64,000 nucleotides of DNA from Paenibacillus sp. FSL R5-0341 (lineage in GTDB: Bacteria; Bacillota; Bacilli; Paenibacillales; Paenibacillaceae): positions 2,046,001 to 2,110,000 of the forward strand of contig NZ_CP150241.1 in NCBI RefSeq assembly GCF_037975235.1. Direction: 5' to 3'. Under the pieces are notes generated by a model, which was not told the DNA's origin, searched no databases, and worked only from the letters and a program-made list of their open reading frames with translations. Shown piece by piece: positions 43,410-58,303 of this stretch (position 1 is the stretch's first letter; each line of letters opens with the position of its first letter). The translations under genes and the position numbers were made by a program.

Positions 43410-43931
43410 ATGGCTAAAGATACAGCAGCGTCGGTTAATCGGCGAAATGATATTATCTCTGCAGCAATCGATGTGTTCGCGGAAATTGGCTATTATCGTG
43501 CGACAACAGCCCAAGTGGCTGAACGGGCACAGATCTCACAGCCGTATATCTTTCGTTTTTTCAAAACCAAAGAAGCTTTATTATTAACTGCAATTGAGGT
43601 CTCATGGACACGGGTGATTGATTCGTTTCGAATTGTGGTGGAGACGGCGACGCCAGATCAGTTGGAGAATGATCTCATTGAAGCCTACGATAAGATTCTG
43701 GAATCGCACAAGAGCGAAATTTTGCTTCAGATGCAGGCACAGACGATCCGGGAAGAAGTCATTCGTCAGGCCATGCAAAAAGGCATTAGTGATGTACGAA
43801 GCATGGTGCTTGAAGCTTTCACCGTTGCAGGTATTGCTGAACCGCTGAAAAGAACCATGATTTTCCTGGCGATCGGGATGTTATGTAATTTATCTACTGC
43901 ACTGGATATGCCTGAGCTGAAGGACCGATAG
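43410..43931 (+). CDS. TetR/AcrR-family transcriptional regulator
   Basis: 173 residues from ATG 43410 (GAAGGGG ahead). N-terminal helix-turn-helix: RRNDIISAAIDVFAEIGYYRATTAQVAERAQISQPYIFRFFKTKEALL. The C-terminal ligand domain is helical with no known signature. Four near-identical 22-bp dyads, one ahead of its own gene, two ahead of the next gene and one ahead of the collagen-like gene, are its likely binding sites. Confidence 0.9.
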   Translation: MAKDTAASVNRRNDIISAAIDVFAEIGYYRATTAQVAERAQISQPYIFRFFKTKEALLLTAIEVSWTRVIDSFRIVVETATPDQLENDLIEAYDKILESHKSEILLQMQAQTIREEVIRQAMQKGISDVRSMVLEAFTVAGIAEPLKRTMIFLAIGMLCNLSTALDMPELKDR

Positions 43932-43960
43932 AGAGGGATGGGAATTCCCTTTTTAAATTT

Positions 43961-43982
43961 TAGTTATTGATCAATCACTAAT
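43961..43982. promoter_or_regulatory. TetR operator copy 2
   Basis: 22-bp dyad with core TTATTGATCAAT flanked by TTAG and CACTAA, 68 bp ahead of the NAD(P)-dependent reductase gene. Confidence 0.7.
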
Positions 43983-44005
43983 TATGGTTTATATTGTTTT
44001 CAGGT

Positions 44006-44027
44006 AAGTAATTGATCAATAACTAAA
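44006..44027. promoter_or_regulatory. TetR operator copy 3
   Basis: Inverse orientation of copy 2 (core ATTGATCAATAACTAA), 45 bp further on and 23 bp ahead of the start codon. Binding here would block transcription. Confidence 0.7.
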
Positions 44028-44050
44028 TGGGTGAGAGAGGTTGATCTACG

Positions 44051-45010
44051 ATGAAAAGAGCTATTGTGATTGGAGCCACAGGTGGAACAGGTGCAGCAAT
44101 TACGGAAGAATTGATTAAAAGGGGTATTGTTACAATTGCATTTGGGCGATCCCGTCAGAAACTGGAGCAACTTGCGGTAAAGTTGGGATCACCGGATCAC
44201 CTGCAAATCGCAGTGGGAGATGCATTTCGGTCGGATGATATTATCGCTGCTTCCCAAGAAACGGATGTCATGTTTCATTGTGCGAACGTCCCGTATAACG
44301 AGATGGAGAGCAGGCTGATTCCGCTGGGCGAATCCGTGATGGCGGCAGCAGAACACTTGGGTCTGAATGTGGTGGTAATAGACGGAATCTACCCTTATGG
44401 CAGAAGACAAATGAAGGAAGTAACCGAAGAACATCCGAAACAGCCACATACCCGCAAAGGCAAGACACGACTTGCATATGAACAGATGTTATTCAGCACA
44501 AGATGGACCAGAGCTCAGGTGATGATTGTTCGCTTGCCAGACTATTATGGCCCATCGGCCAATCAGGCTTCCTATCTGGGTTCAACACTTGAAGCGATAG
44601 CAAAAGGAAAGATGGCTTTTTTTATCGGGAATATGAAGGTACCCAGAGAGTACATCTATTTACCGGATGCTGCGGTCATGGTGGTGGAGCTGGCAAGCAG
44701 AGAGACGACGTATGGACAGAACTGGAACATTCCTGGATCGGGGATCATCTCGGGTCATGACATCGTGCGATTGGCACAGAAGGCTGCTGGAAGAAGCAAA
44801 CCTGTGATGGCGTTAGGAAGAGTGGGATTGTCTTTGATTGGACTAGGTGTACCCGTTATGAAAGAAATTGTAGAAATGTTATATCTGACCGAGGAACCCC
44901 TGATCTTGAGTAGACAGAAGTATGTGGAACGGATTGGCCCGGTTGTGGCAACATCTTTTGAAGAAGGAATTAAGTTGACGATTAAGGAGTTGGAGTTGCG
45001 GGGGGAGTAA
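44051..45010 (+). CDS. NAD(P)-binding extended SDR / epimerase-like protein
   Basis: 319 residues. Rossmann GATGGTG (residues 8-14) in AIVIGATGGTGAAITEELIKRG, then VDGIYPYG-type sequence (VVVIDGIYPYGRRQM), and PREYIYLPDAAVMVVELA, which is typical of NmrA-like and epimerase-type atypical SDR proteins. The usual YxxxK is not clear (an AYEQ is found at the expected place), so catalysis is uncertain. It lies 119 bp behind tetR and is preceded by two TetR operator copies; it is the probable main target. Confidence 0.82.
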   Translation: MKRAIVIGATGGTGAAITEELIKRGIVTIAFGRSRQKLEQLAVKLGSPDHLQIAVGDAFRSDDIIAASQETDVMFHCANVPYNEMESRLIPLGESVMAAAEHLGLNVVVIDGIYPYGRRQMKEVTEEHPKQPHTRKGKTRLAYEQMLFSTRWTRAQVMIVRLPDYYGPSANQASYLGSTLEAIAKGKMAFFIGNMKVPREYIYLPDAAVMVVELASRETTYGQNWNIPGSGIISGHDIVRLAQKAAGRSKPVMALGRVGLSLIGLGVPVMKEIVEMLYLTEEPLILSRQKYVERIGPVVATSFEEGIKLTIKELELRGE

Positions 45011-45033
45011 AGGGGAATATATTTTTTTGGAGA

Positions 45034-50624
<5,591 letters not shown>

Positions 50625-50737
50625 AAACTTCTTAACGGATTGCGCGCCTATGGACAAATTCGTGAAGTTGTAATAAGTTAGTTTGAAGATATTCGAAATA
50701 TCTTTCGAGAATTGGACTAACAAGTGAGGTGGATTGC

Positions 50738-50977
50738 ATGATTCCTATTTTGGGACGCATCAATGAATTAAGTCGAAAACAACGCAGCAGCGTCGGCTTG
50801 ACGAAAGCAGAAAAAAGCGAGCAGCAGGAGCTTAGAAAACAATATTTACAGGCTATTCGAGGTCAGGTGCTGACAACGATGTTGGCAGTATCCGTTGTGG
50901 ACCCACTGGGTCATGATGTGACTCCTGAGAAATTAACCAATGAAAAATTGCAGCGCCGTGAACAAGCCGGCCAATAG
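50738..50977 (+). CDS. DUF896 (UPF0291) small protein
   Basis: 79 residues from ATG 50738 with GTGAGGTGG ahead. It has the two-helix DUF896 pattern ILGRINELSRKQRSSVGLT and EQQELRKQYLQAIRGQV, as in B. subtilis YnzC. Structures of the family are helical hairpins and the function is unknown. Terminator directly behind. Confidence 0.9.
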   Translation: MIPILGRINELSRKQRSSVGLTKAEKSEQQELRKQYLQAIRGQVLTTMLAVSVVDPLGHDVTPEKLTNEKLQRREQAGQ

Positions 50978-50989
50978 CATTCCTTTAAT

Positions 50990-51027
50990 AAGCCAGACCA
51001 AGGTTACATCTTGGTCTGGCTTTTTTA
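50990..51027 (+). terminator. Terminator after the DUF896 gene
   Basis: AAGCCAGACCAAG / CTTGGTCTGGCTT, perfect 13-bp stem with T6. The following 280 bp to the next gene are AT-rich with no supported feature. Confidence 0.92.
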
Positions 51028-51311
51028 TTTTCTGCAAAAGCACCCGTCTAGAAGGAAGCGCACAAGAGGGTGAAGGTACCGTCCAGTTAGCTTCGTGCAG
51101 ATTAACAAGCATGTCAGTTATTTTTAGTTTTGATGACAATAAAGCTGCCGCGAACTTCAATTCATCCCCGATAACTCATATAATAACGCTAATATATTTC
51201 AGAAATACAAGGTGAAATCATAATTATTCCAATATAACTGACAACAAACTCACATCAAAAATAATCAAAAAAAAATAGTTCATATATGTATCTCGAAAGG
51301 GTTGATGAATC

Positions 51312-52739
51312 ATGAGCCTGGAAGCTTTGAATGAACGTGTGAAGACTGATCTGGATTATTTGTCATTTGGTGGCGCGAACTGGGTACTTCCAAGAGAACA
51401 TGCGGATGGTCATGTCTATGATGTCGTCATTGTGGGTGGAGGCCAGAGTGGATTAGGGGCGGCATTTGGGCTTCTTCGTGAACGAATCTCCAATATTGTG
51501 GTCATTGACGAGAATACATCGGGGCTTGAAGGACCTTGGGAGACTTATGCGCGAATGGTTACTTTGCGTACACCCAAGCATCTGACTTCCATCGATCTAG
51601 GTATCCCCTCGTTAACCTTTCGCTCATGGTGGGAAGCACAGGTTGGGCCCGAAGGTTGGGAAGAAGTAGACAAGATCCCGCGTGGAGACTGGATGAATTA
51701 TTTGCGCTGGTATCGGGAAGTATTGAATCTGCCTGTGCTTAATGAGGTGAAATTGACACTGGTTGAGCCAACAGAGAACGGAATACATCGGCTTCATGTG
51801 AACAAGGCAGGAACTCAGATGGATGTCATACTTGCTCGTAAAGTAGTGTTTGCTACGGGAATACAAGGGGGCGGAGAGTGGCATGTACCTTCCATGATTG
51901 CCGATAGATTACCTCGGGAGCTATATGCCCATACGTCTGAAGCGATTGATTTTGAACGGTTAAAAGGTAAACGGGTTGCAGTGCTTGGCGGCGGCGCTTC
52001 TGCTTTTGATAATGCGAGCTATGCGCTTGCCACGGGTGTGGCGGAAGCTCATGTATTTGTACGGCGGGAACAGCTGCCTAGTGTTAATCCTATTCGTCAG
52101 ATGGAACAATCCGGTATGATCGAGCGATACCACGCTCTTCCGGTTGCTGATAAATATGAAGTGATCTCTCATTTCTTCAAATTCAATCAACCGCCAACCA
52201 ACGATACGTTTAATCGTGCAGCAGCCTGGCCTGGATTCGAATTGCATTTGAACTCGCCTTGGCTCAGTGTAGAAGCATCAGATCAGGGAACAATTGTGCA
52301 TACTGCACAGGGAGCATATGAATTTGATTTTCTGATCATTAGCACAGGTCTTCTCAGTGATCCGGCACTCCGGCCTGAACTCAGACTTGTAGAGTCGCAT
52401 ATCGCACGTTGGGAGGACTGTTATCAGGCTCCGCCAGAGCATCGTAATGCATTGTTGGACGCACATCCATACCTGAGTTCAGGGTTTGCGATGACTAGCA
52501 GAAGTGAGCAGGGTGAGGAACAGCTGCATGGACTCTTCGTATTCAATTACTCTGCACTTGCCAGCTGTGGTCTGTCCGCATCGGCCATATCGGGGACCAA
52601 GAGTGCGGTGCCGAAACTGGTCTCTGCCATAGCGGATCAGTTGTTCCTTGATGATCGGGAGGTTATTTTGCAACAATTCTATGCGTATGAAGAACAGGAA
52701 TTTACGGCTACGTGGGCGAAAACGGGTGCCCTTGGCTGA
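51312..52739 (+). CDS. Flavin-containing monooxygenase-like NAD(P)/FAD protein
   Basis: 475 residues. FAD motif DVVIVGGGQSGLGAAFGLL (residues ~37-55) and NAD(P) motif VAVLGGGASAFDNASYAL (~220-237) in the Baeyer-Villiger/FMO order, with aromatic-rich RGDWMNYLRWYREVL between. It should insert oxygen into or oxidise an unknown substrate using NADPH and FAD. ATG 51312 follows AAAGGGTTG (51297-51305). Monocistronic, terminator behind. No iron-uptake partner adjoins it, so a siderophore hydroxylase role is not supported. Confidence 0.8.
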   Translation: MSLEALNERVKTDLDYLSFGGANWVLPREHADGHVYDVVIVGGGQSGLGAAFGLLRERISNIVVIDENTSGLEGPWETYARMVTLRTPKHLTSIDLGIPSLTFRSWWEAQVGPEGWEEVDKIPRGDWMNYLRWYREVLNLPVLNEVKLTLVEPTENGIHRLHVNKAGTQMDVILARKVVFATGIQGGGEWHVPSMIADRLPRELYAHTSEAIDFERLKGKRVAVLGGGASAFDNASYALATGVAEAHVFVRREQLPSVNPIRQMEQSGMIERYHALPVADKYEVISHFFKFNQPPTNDTFNRAAAWPGFELHLNSPWLSVEASDQGTIVHTAQGAYEFDFLIISTGLLSDPALRPELRLVESHIARWEDCYQAPPEHRNALLDAHPYLSSGFAMTSRSEQGEEQLHGLFVFNYSALASCGLSASAISGTKSAVPKLVSAIADQLFLDDREVILQQFYAYEEQEFTATWAKTGALG

Positions 52740-52763
52740 TTAAATGCACTCTATAATATGGTG

Positions 52764-52796
52764 AACGTGTGGCATCTGATGCTGCACGTTTTTTTG
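52764..52796 (+). terminator. Terminator after the FMO-like gene
   Basis: AACGTGtgGCATC / GATGCtgCACGTT stem followed by T7. Confidence 0.85.
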
Positions 52797-52877
52797 TTTT
52801 TCACATGATGAAGGTTACACTTGCCTACAATTTGTTGTAAAATGTCGGTTGGAACATGTTAAAGGCAGGGATAATAG

Positions 52878-53363
52878 ATGAATGAAATGAACTATGAACA
52901 ATTTAGAGCCCATTTGAAGAAAGCGTCACGTAAACGAAATGTACCTTTGATTAAGATCGTTGCATTTCAAGAGAAATACATGAAGATTGAAGAAGTGCAA
53001 TATTTTGATGTGGAACAAAATCATATGAGTGTTCAGGCTTGCAATACGTTGTGGATGCATCTGGAAAATAAATCTTTCCGTAACATGGTGTCCCAACATT
53101 TGCATTTTTATAGAGACATGGAGAATCTGGGGCGGCATTCCTTTGAGAATCTGATCAAAGAACTATATGATACGTCTGTTCCTGTGCTGCTCGACTACAA
53201 TCCCGCTCATTATTACACCTCGGGGCAGTTAGCTGAGATTCTGGTCATGGACGAGGAGAGGCTGATTGAACAATTGGAGATGGGCCGCTTCAAGGGGGCT
53301 TTTATTAATGAGGATGGCAAATGGCTTAAACCCAAACCGGATGCAATGGTTGTAGAGTCATAA
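52878..53363 (+). CDS. Hypothetical protein with C-terminal excisionase-like HTH
   Basis: 161 residues, ATG 52878 with GGCAGGGA ahead. Residues 1-~110 are helical and unrecognised, rich in aromatic and His residues (MSVQACNTLWMHLENKSF, QHLHFYRDMENLGRHSF). Residues ~118-155 (YYTSGQLAEILVMDEERLIEQLEMGRFKGAFI) have the shape of a small winged helix of the excisionase/MerR type: a T-x-x-(Q/E)-x-A start, then a recognition helix. I cannot name the family. It is followed by a bidirectional terminator. Confidence 0.65.
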   Translation: MNEMNYEQFRAHLKKASRKRNVPLIKIVAFQEKYMKIEEVQYFDVEQNHMSVQACNTLWMHLENKSFRNMVSQHLHFYRDMENLGRHSFENLIKELYDTSVPVLLDYNPAHYYTSGQLAEILVMDEERLIEQLEMGRFKGAFINEDGKWLKPKPDAMVVES

Positions 53364-53386
53364 ACGCCATGAAGTTTCCATGAAAA

Positions 53387-53437
53387 GAAAAATCCTGCAA
53401 CCCCGCGCATCAAGCGCTGGAGGCTGCAGGATTTTTA
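53387..53437 (+). terminator. Terminator (bidirectional)
   Basis: AAAAATCCTGCA pairs with TGCAGGATTTTT, enclosing an inner GCGC hairpin. Perfect 12-bp stem with T and A tails, between convergent genes. Confidence 0.9.
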
Positions 53438-53510
53438 ATGGAGATACGAGGGCCACGAAATATCACCTAAAAGATCATGAAGTAAGTAACTTCGTTCGAT
53501 CGTTAAATAC

Positions 53511-54194
53511 TCAAGTGTTGCGACGAACTGTAAATCCATCTTTGCACCGATTAGGGGTGCCAGGGATTGAGACGATACCTCGTCCTTGAATCATGATCCC
53601 TTTTTGAGAGGTGCGAAAAGCAGGATACTGCCCGTTCAGGCGGCACATGTTGAAGGTTACGGGGGTAAGCCGTGCCATGGAGGCGATGGAGCTTCCTACA
53701 GTGGGTGCTTCAACAATCCACTCCGCAGAGGACAGCGGACCTGAATAATACTGAATGGTACGGAAGGTCCAACCTAGGGTTAGATTAGAAAGAGTGATGC
53801 ACCAGGTTTTGCGCGTTAACTTGGAGATGACTGCCCGAATGCGATGACCAGGGGAAACGGGATGTGGAATGATGGTTTCCGCGTCGGGGAGGATCTCCCA
53901 CCAGGCATAATAGCTGGGCTTGCCTTGAATCCAGTCGTGACCTGTTCCGGTCTGAATGAGACTGCTGTTCTCGAAGCCATCAATGCCAATCCATGCGGAT
54001 GAATATGAGTTACGTGTACCAGGTAGAACATAAGGGACAGTCCATTCCGCTGAGATGCGGCGGTATTGGTTCTGTGTTCCTGTACGAGCGTAGCCACTCC
54101 AGTTGGAGGAGATCCATCCAAAGCGAGGAGAGGAATCTTTCTTTTTCTGATGCAGGGCACAGGGTTTTCGCCGTTTGTGTGGACGATCTGTCAT
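53511..54194 (-). CDS. G1-family (glutamic) peptidase homologue
   Basis: 227 residues. The eqolisin pair of motifs is present: SSAWIGIDGFENSSLIQTGTG with Q81, and PLSSAEWIVEAPTVG with the catalytic Glu (E158 or E162). NWSGYA at 31-36 is also typical. Enzymes of this family use a Gln/Glu dyad and were first found in fungi (scytalidoglutamic and aspergilloglutamic peptidases). The N-terminus (MTDRPHKRRKPC) is basic and shows no signal peptide, unlike secreted fungal relatives. The gene is divergent from fruR. Activity and substrate are unknown. Confidence 0.8.
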   Translation of the reverse strand: MTDRPHKRRKPCALHQKKKDSSPRFGWISSNWSGYARTGTQNQYRRISAEWTVPYVLPGTRNSYSSAWIGIDGFENSSLIQTGTGHDWIQGKPSYYAWWEILPDAETIIPHPVSPGHRIRAVISKLTRKTWCITLSNLTLGWTFRTIQYYSGPLSSAEWIVEAPTVGSSIASMARLTPVTFNMCRLNGQYPAFRTSQKGIMIQGRGIVSIPGTPNRCKDGFTVRRNT

Positions 54195-54383
54195 CAGGTC
54201 ACCACCTTCGATAAAATAGGGACTAGATTATCAGATGCGTGTTCAGGAGTCAGGGGAAGGGACAATTGAATAAGAAAATAAGTCGAAAGATGCGGGTTTT
54301 TGAAGGTTTTTAAATTATTTTGAATGAAAGTGGTTGTTTTTTGAGGGATTTATGATACTATATAAGCAGTTGGAGGAATGAAG

Positions 54384-55130
54384 ATGCTGACTGAAGAACG
54401 ATATGCTGCAATTATAGAGCGCTTACATTTACAGGGAATTGTGAAGTTACAAGAGCTTGTTGATGTACTAGGTGCTTCTGAATCAACGATTAGACGTGAT
54501 TTGATTGATCTGGAGAGTCGTCAGATGCTCAAACGCATCCACGGCGGTGCCGCACTGGTGAATGAAAAAACGCTGGAACCGGGCATGGAAGAAAAAACGT
54601 TCAAAAACATTCAACAGAAAACAACGATTGCCCGTTTGGCTGCACAGGAGATCGAAAATGGTGAATGCATCTATTTGGATGCAGGAACGACAACGTTAGC
54701 CATGATTCCTTTTATTGAAGCTAGGGACGTAACGGTTGTTACGAACGGACTTTCACATGTTGAGGCATTGGTAAGCAAACGTATTCGCAGTTACTTGCTC
54801 GGCGGTATGATGAAAATTCATACGAAAGCAGTCATCGGCAGTATTGCATTACAGAACATGGATAACTTCCGTTTTGATAAATGTTTTCTTGGGAGCAATG
54901 GAGTGGACCCCGAAATGGGGTATACAACACCTGATCCGGAGGAAGCCTTGATTAAAAGGCGTGCACATCAATTGTCGGGAAAATCTTATGTGCTGGCTGA
55001 TTCCAGCAAAATAGGGGAAATTACTTTTGCCAAATTGTTCGATTTGGAGGAGGCCGATTTGATTACCGAGCAGATGCCAGAACACTGGCGGCTTGGAATC
55101 GCCCAGAAAACTAAAATAATTGAGGGATAA
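54384..55130 (+). CDS. fruR: DeoR-family repressor of the fructose operon
   Basis: 248 residues from ATG 54384 (GGAGG 54372-54376, 7 bp spacing). DeoR HTH at the N-terminus (YAAIIERLHLQGIVKLQELVDVLGASESTIRRDLIDLESRQMLKRIHGGA), then a sugar-phosphate isomerase-like sensing domain (LDAGTTTLAMI, VVTNGL, LGSNGVDPEMGYTTPDPEEALIKR, DSSKIG). It should release DNA on binding fructose-1-phosphate. It is followed 2 bp later by fruK. Confidence 0.9.
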   Translation: MLTEERYAAIIERLHLQGIVKLQELVDVLGASESTIRRDLIDLESRQMLKRIHGGAALVNEKTLEPGMEEKTFKNIQQKTTIARLAAQEIENGECIYLDAGTTTLAMIPFIEARDVTVVTNGLSHVEALVSKRIRSYLLGGMMKIHTKAVIGSIALQNMDNFRFDKCFLGSNGVDPEMGYTTPDPEEALIKRRAHQLSGKSYVLADSSKIGEITFAKLFDLEEADLITEQMPEHWRLGIAQKTKIIEG

Positions 55131-55132
55131 CG

Positions 55133-56044
55133 ATGATATATACGATAACACTAAACCCGTCCATTGATTACATCGTGGAAGTGGATGAGCTGAAGCTTGG
55201 CGGATTGAATCGAATGAATCGGGATTTGAAGCTCCCGGGCGGCAAAGGCATTAATGTTTCTCGCATACTGAATCAACTTGGAGCAGATAACACGGCCATT
55301 GGTTTCCTTGGTGGATTCACCGGACGTTTCATTAATGACAAGTTGCAAGAAGATAACATCCAGACAGACTTTGTCACGATTGCAGACGATACTCGCATTA
55401 ACATTAAGCTGAAGCATGGAGAAGAGACAGAGATTAATGGTCTTGGACCTGCAATCAGTGCAGAAGAGACGGAGCAGTTGCTACACAAATTGTCATCATT
55501 GCAAAAAGGAGATATTGTCATTCTCTCCGGAAGCGTGCCACCGTCACTTGGAACGGATTTCTATGATCGTCTCATTAAAGTCTGCAAGCAAACGGGTGCC
55601 GAATTCGTAATTGACACAACTGGACCTGCACTAATGGAAGCTCTTGTACATGAACCATTGCTGGTGAAGCCGAATCATCATGAACTGGCTGAACTGTTCG
55701 GAGTAACCATTGAGACTCGCGAGGAACTGGTGTTATACGGGCGTAAGTTGCTTGAAGCCGGTGCCAAACATGTGTTGATCTCCATGGCAGGCGAAGGTGC
55801 ACTATTCATTACCAAAGCGGAAGTTCATCATGCGAACGTGCCAAAAGGCACTGTGAGAAACTCCGTTGGTGCCGGAGACTCCATGATTGGCGGATTCGTA
55901 GGTACCTTCGTACAGAGTGGGGACCTGCTGGAAGCTTTCCGCACAGGGGTTGCATCTGGAAGCGCAACTGCGTTCTCGGATGATCTGGCAACACGTGAAT
56001 GGATTGATGAGTTGCGCAATCAAGTAACCATAACGACAATCTAG
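55133..56044 (+). CDS. fruK: 1-phosphofructokinase
   Basis: 303 residues. PfkB-family kinase: N-terminal MIYTITLNPSIDYIVEVDEL, GGKGINVSRIL, LSGSVPPSLG and the anion-hole motif NSVGAGDSMIGGFVG with the catalytic Asp. It phosphorylates fructose-1-phosphate, the product of FruA, to fructose-1,6-bisphosphate. It is translationally coupled to fruR and lies 91 bp ahead of fruA. Confidence 0.95.
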   Translation: MIYTITLNPSIDYIVEVDELKLGGLNRMNRDLKLPGGKGINVSRILNQLGADNTAIGFLGGFTGRFINDKLQEDNIQTDFVTIADDTRINIKLKHGEETEINGLGPAISAEETEQLLHKLSSLQKGDIVILSGSVPPSLGTDFYDRLIKVCKQTGAEFVIDTTGPALMEALVHEPLLVKPNHHELAELFGVTIETREELVLYGRKLLEAGAKHVLISMAGEGALFITKAEVHHANVPKGTVRNSVGAGDSMIGGFVGTFVQSGDLLEAFRTGVASGSATAFSDDLATREWIDELRNQVTITTI

Positions 56045-56135
56045 TCTAACAATTATATAGAAGTGTTTCACTGTAATTGTAATGTAGTGAGGCCTGCATA
56101 TCGCGGGCCGATAGAACTTAAGGGAGTGTACCAAG

Positions 56136-58103
56136 ATGAGAATAACAGACTTGATGATCCAGGAAACGATGATCATGGACCTGCAAGCCACAACCAAAGC
56201 TGAGGCTATTGATGAACTAATTGCAAGCCTGAACCGAAGCGGACGTATTAATGATCCTGTTCTGTTCAAGGAAATGATCTATAAAAGAGAAGCTGAATCC
56301 AGCACGGGGATCGGTGGCGGAATTGCGATGCCACATGCCAAAACAACAGCGGTGAACGAACCGACAGTTGTATTTGCCAAGAGTAGAAAAGGGCTTGATT
56401 TTGAAGCGTTGGATGATCAGCCAGCTCATGTGTTCTTCATGATTGCGGCTCCAGAAGGCGCAGGTAATACCCATCTGCGTACGCTTGCAGCTCTTTCCAG
56501 GTTGTTGATTGATAGCGATTTCATCTCACAATTGATGAGTACAGATACACCTGCGGAAGTTAGTGCATTGTTTGATGCCAAACAGGCAGAAGCAGCTGAG
56601 AAGGAAGCAGCCAAAGAGAAAGCAAAAGCTGAAAAAGCAGCGAATGCGGCATCCGCTACTACTACTGGTCAGCAACAGAATACTTCTGGTGTGATTGTAG
56701 GTAATGCCAATTCGGAAGATTTTGTTGTTGCGGTTACAGCCTGTCCAACCGGTATAGCTCATACGTTTATGGCTGAAGATGCACTTAAAAAGAAAGCTCA
56801 GGAAATGGGCATTAATATTCGCGTAGAGACAAACGGCTCTGAAGGAGCGCAGAATGTTCTCACTGCTGATGAGATCGCTCGTGCTAAAGGGGTTATCGTT
56901 GCCGCAGACAAAAATGTGGAGATGGCACGTTTCGATGGCAAACCGGTATTGCAAAGACCGGTGAGCGATGGAATCCGTAAATCCGAAGAGCTGATTCGCA
57001 AGGCTGTTAACGGCGATGCACCGATCTATCGTAGTCAGGGCGGAAATGCCAAGGAAGAGGGCGCAAGCGCTGGCAAGATCAGTGTAGGTAGCAAAATCTA
57101 TAAAGATCTAATGAACGGGATTTCACATATGCTTCCGTTTGTCGTAGGTGGAGGAATCCTCCTGGCTATTTCGTTCCTGATCGAACAGCTTGCGGGCGAG
57201 GATAATCCCCTCTTCCAGCTGCTGCAAACGATTGGTGGCGGAACAGGTGCATTCCACTTCCTGATTCCCGTACTTGCCGGATTTATCGCGATGAGTATTG
57301 GTGATCGTCCAGCCCTGATGCCTGGTATGGTCGGTGGATTAATGGCGGTTACCTCAAATGCCGGTTTCCTTGGTGGTTTGGCCGCCGGTTTCTTGGCAGG
57401 TTATGTAGTCATTGGTCTTCGTAAGTTGTTCAAAGGATTGCCGAAAGCAATTGATGGTTTGAAACCAATCTTGCTGTATCCGGTATTCGGCTTGCTGATC
57501 GTGGGTGCAATCAGTTTCTACGTCTTTGATCCAATCTTTGGTTCCCTTAACACATGGCTTGTAGATGCACTTGGTAATCTGGGTACAGGTAATGCGGTAT
57601 TGCTGGGTTTGCTGCTTGGCGGTATGATGTCCATCGATATGGGTGGACCGTTCAACAAAGCGGCTTACACATTCGCGATTGGTGTATTCACATCCAGTGG
57701 TAACACAGACGGTGCATGGATGGCAGCGGTTATGGCAGGCGGTATGGTGCCTCCTCTGGCGATCGCTCTTGCAACAACATTCTTCAAATCCAAATTTACA
57801 GAGCAAGAACGCAAATCAGGTTTGACTAACTATGTACTTGGATTCTCTTTCATTACTGAAGGTGCAATTCCATTTGCTGCGGCTGATCCATTGCGTGTAT
57901 TGACTTCTTGTATTCTGGGTTCCGCTGTTGCTGGCGGATTGACACAACTGTGGCACATTAATGTACCAGCTCCGCACGGCGGGATCTTTGTTGCAGCACT
58001 GGCGAACCACGCATTATTGTTCCTGCTCGCTGTTGCGATTGGTGCTGTGATCTCCGGTCTGATTCTGGGACTGTGGAAGAAGTCACCAACGCTTGTGAAG
58101 TAA
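56136..58103 (+). CDS. fruA: PTS fructose-specific EIIABC component
   Basis: 655 residues in one chain. IIA domain ~1-150, phospho-His H67 in GGGIAMPHAKT. Alanine/lysine/glutamate-rich linker ~150-185. IIB domain ~195-300, phospho-Cys C203 in VVAVTACPTGIAHTFMAE. IIC ~325-645, eight to ten TM segments (MLPFVVGGGILLAISFLIE, GLLLGGMMSIDMGGPFNKAAY, GFSFITEGAIPFAAADP). It imports fructose and phosphorylates it at C1. Last gene of fruRKA, closed by a terminator. Confidence 0.96.
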   Translation: MRITDLMIQETMIMDLQATTKAEAIDELIASLNRSGRINDPVLFKEMIYKREAESSTGIGGGIAMPHAKTTAVNEPTVVFAKSRKGLDFEALDDQPAHVFFMIAAPEGAGNTHLRTLAALSRLLIDSDFISQLMSTDTPAEVSALFDAKQAEAAEKEAAKEKAKAEKAANAASATTTGQQQNTSGVIVGNANSEDFVVAVTACPTGIAHTFMAEDALKKKAQEMGINIRVETNGSEGAQNVLTADEIARAKGVIVAADKNVEMARFDGKPVLQRPVSDGIRKSEELIRKAVNGDAPIYRSQGGNAKEEGASAGKISVGSKIYKDLMNGISHMLPFVVGGGILLAISFLIEQLAGEDNPLFQLLQTIGGGTGAFHFLIPVLAGFIAMSIGDRPALMPGMVGGLMAVTSNAGFLGGLAAGFLAGYVVIGLRKLFKGLPKAIDGLKPILLYPVFGLLIVGAISFYVFDPIFGSLNTWLVDALGNLGTGNAVLLGLLLGGMMSIDMGGPFNKAAYTFAIGVFTSSGNTDGAWMAAVMAGGMVPPLAIALATTFFKSKFTEQERKSGLTNYVLGFSFITEGAIPFAAADPLRVLTSCILGSAVAGGLTQLWHINVPAPHGGIFVAALANHALLFLLAVAIGAVISGLILGLWKKSPTLVK

Positions 58104-58112
58104 CAAATATAA

Positions 58113-58154
58113 GAAACATCTCCTGGGTGAAATTCACTTGGGGGATGTTTTTTT
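58113..58154 (+). terminator. Terminator of fruRKA
   Basis: AAACATCTCC / GGGGATGTTT stem around an inner GTGAAATTCAC dyad, followed by T7. Confidence 0.85.
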
Positions 58155-58303
58155 ATTTCAGCTTTTTGGTTAGGTAGTGGAAAGTTGCCTCCGGATTTGT
58201 GTAAAATGCTTATTTAGCTTTTACATTCATCTATGGTAAAATAAATACAATTATATTTTGAAACTATGTTTCGTCTAATGAAACTTATGCAGGAGGAATT
58301 GGA

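Noticed and set aside
51312..52739. Siderophore N-hydroxylase (SidA/IucD-like)
   Set aside because: The FAD/NADP layout is general for flavin monooxygenases and no siderophore synthesis genes adjoin; specificity cannot be assigned.
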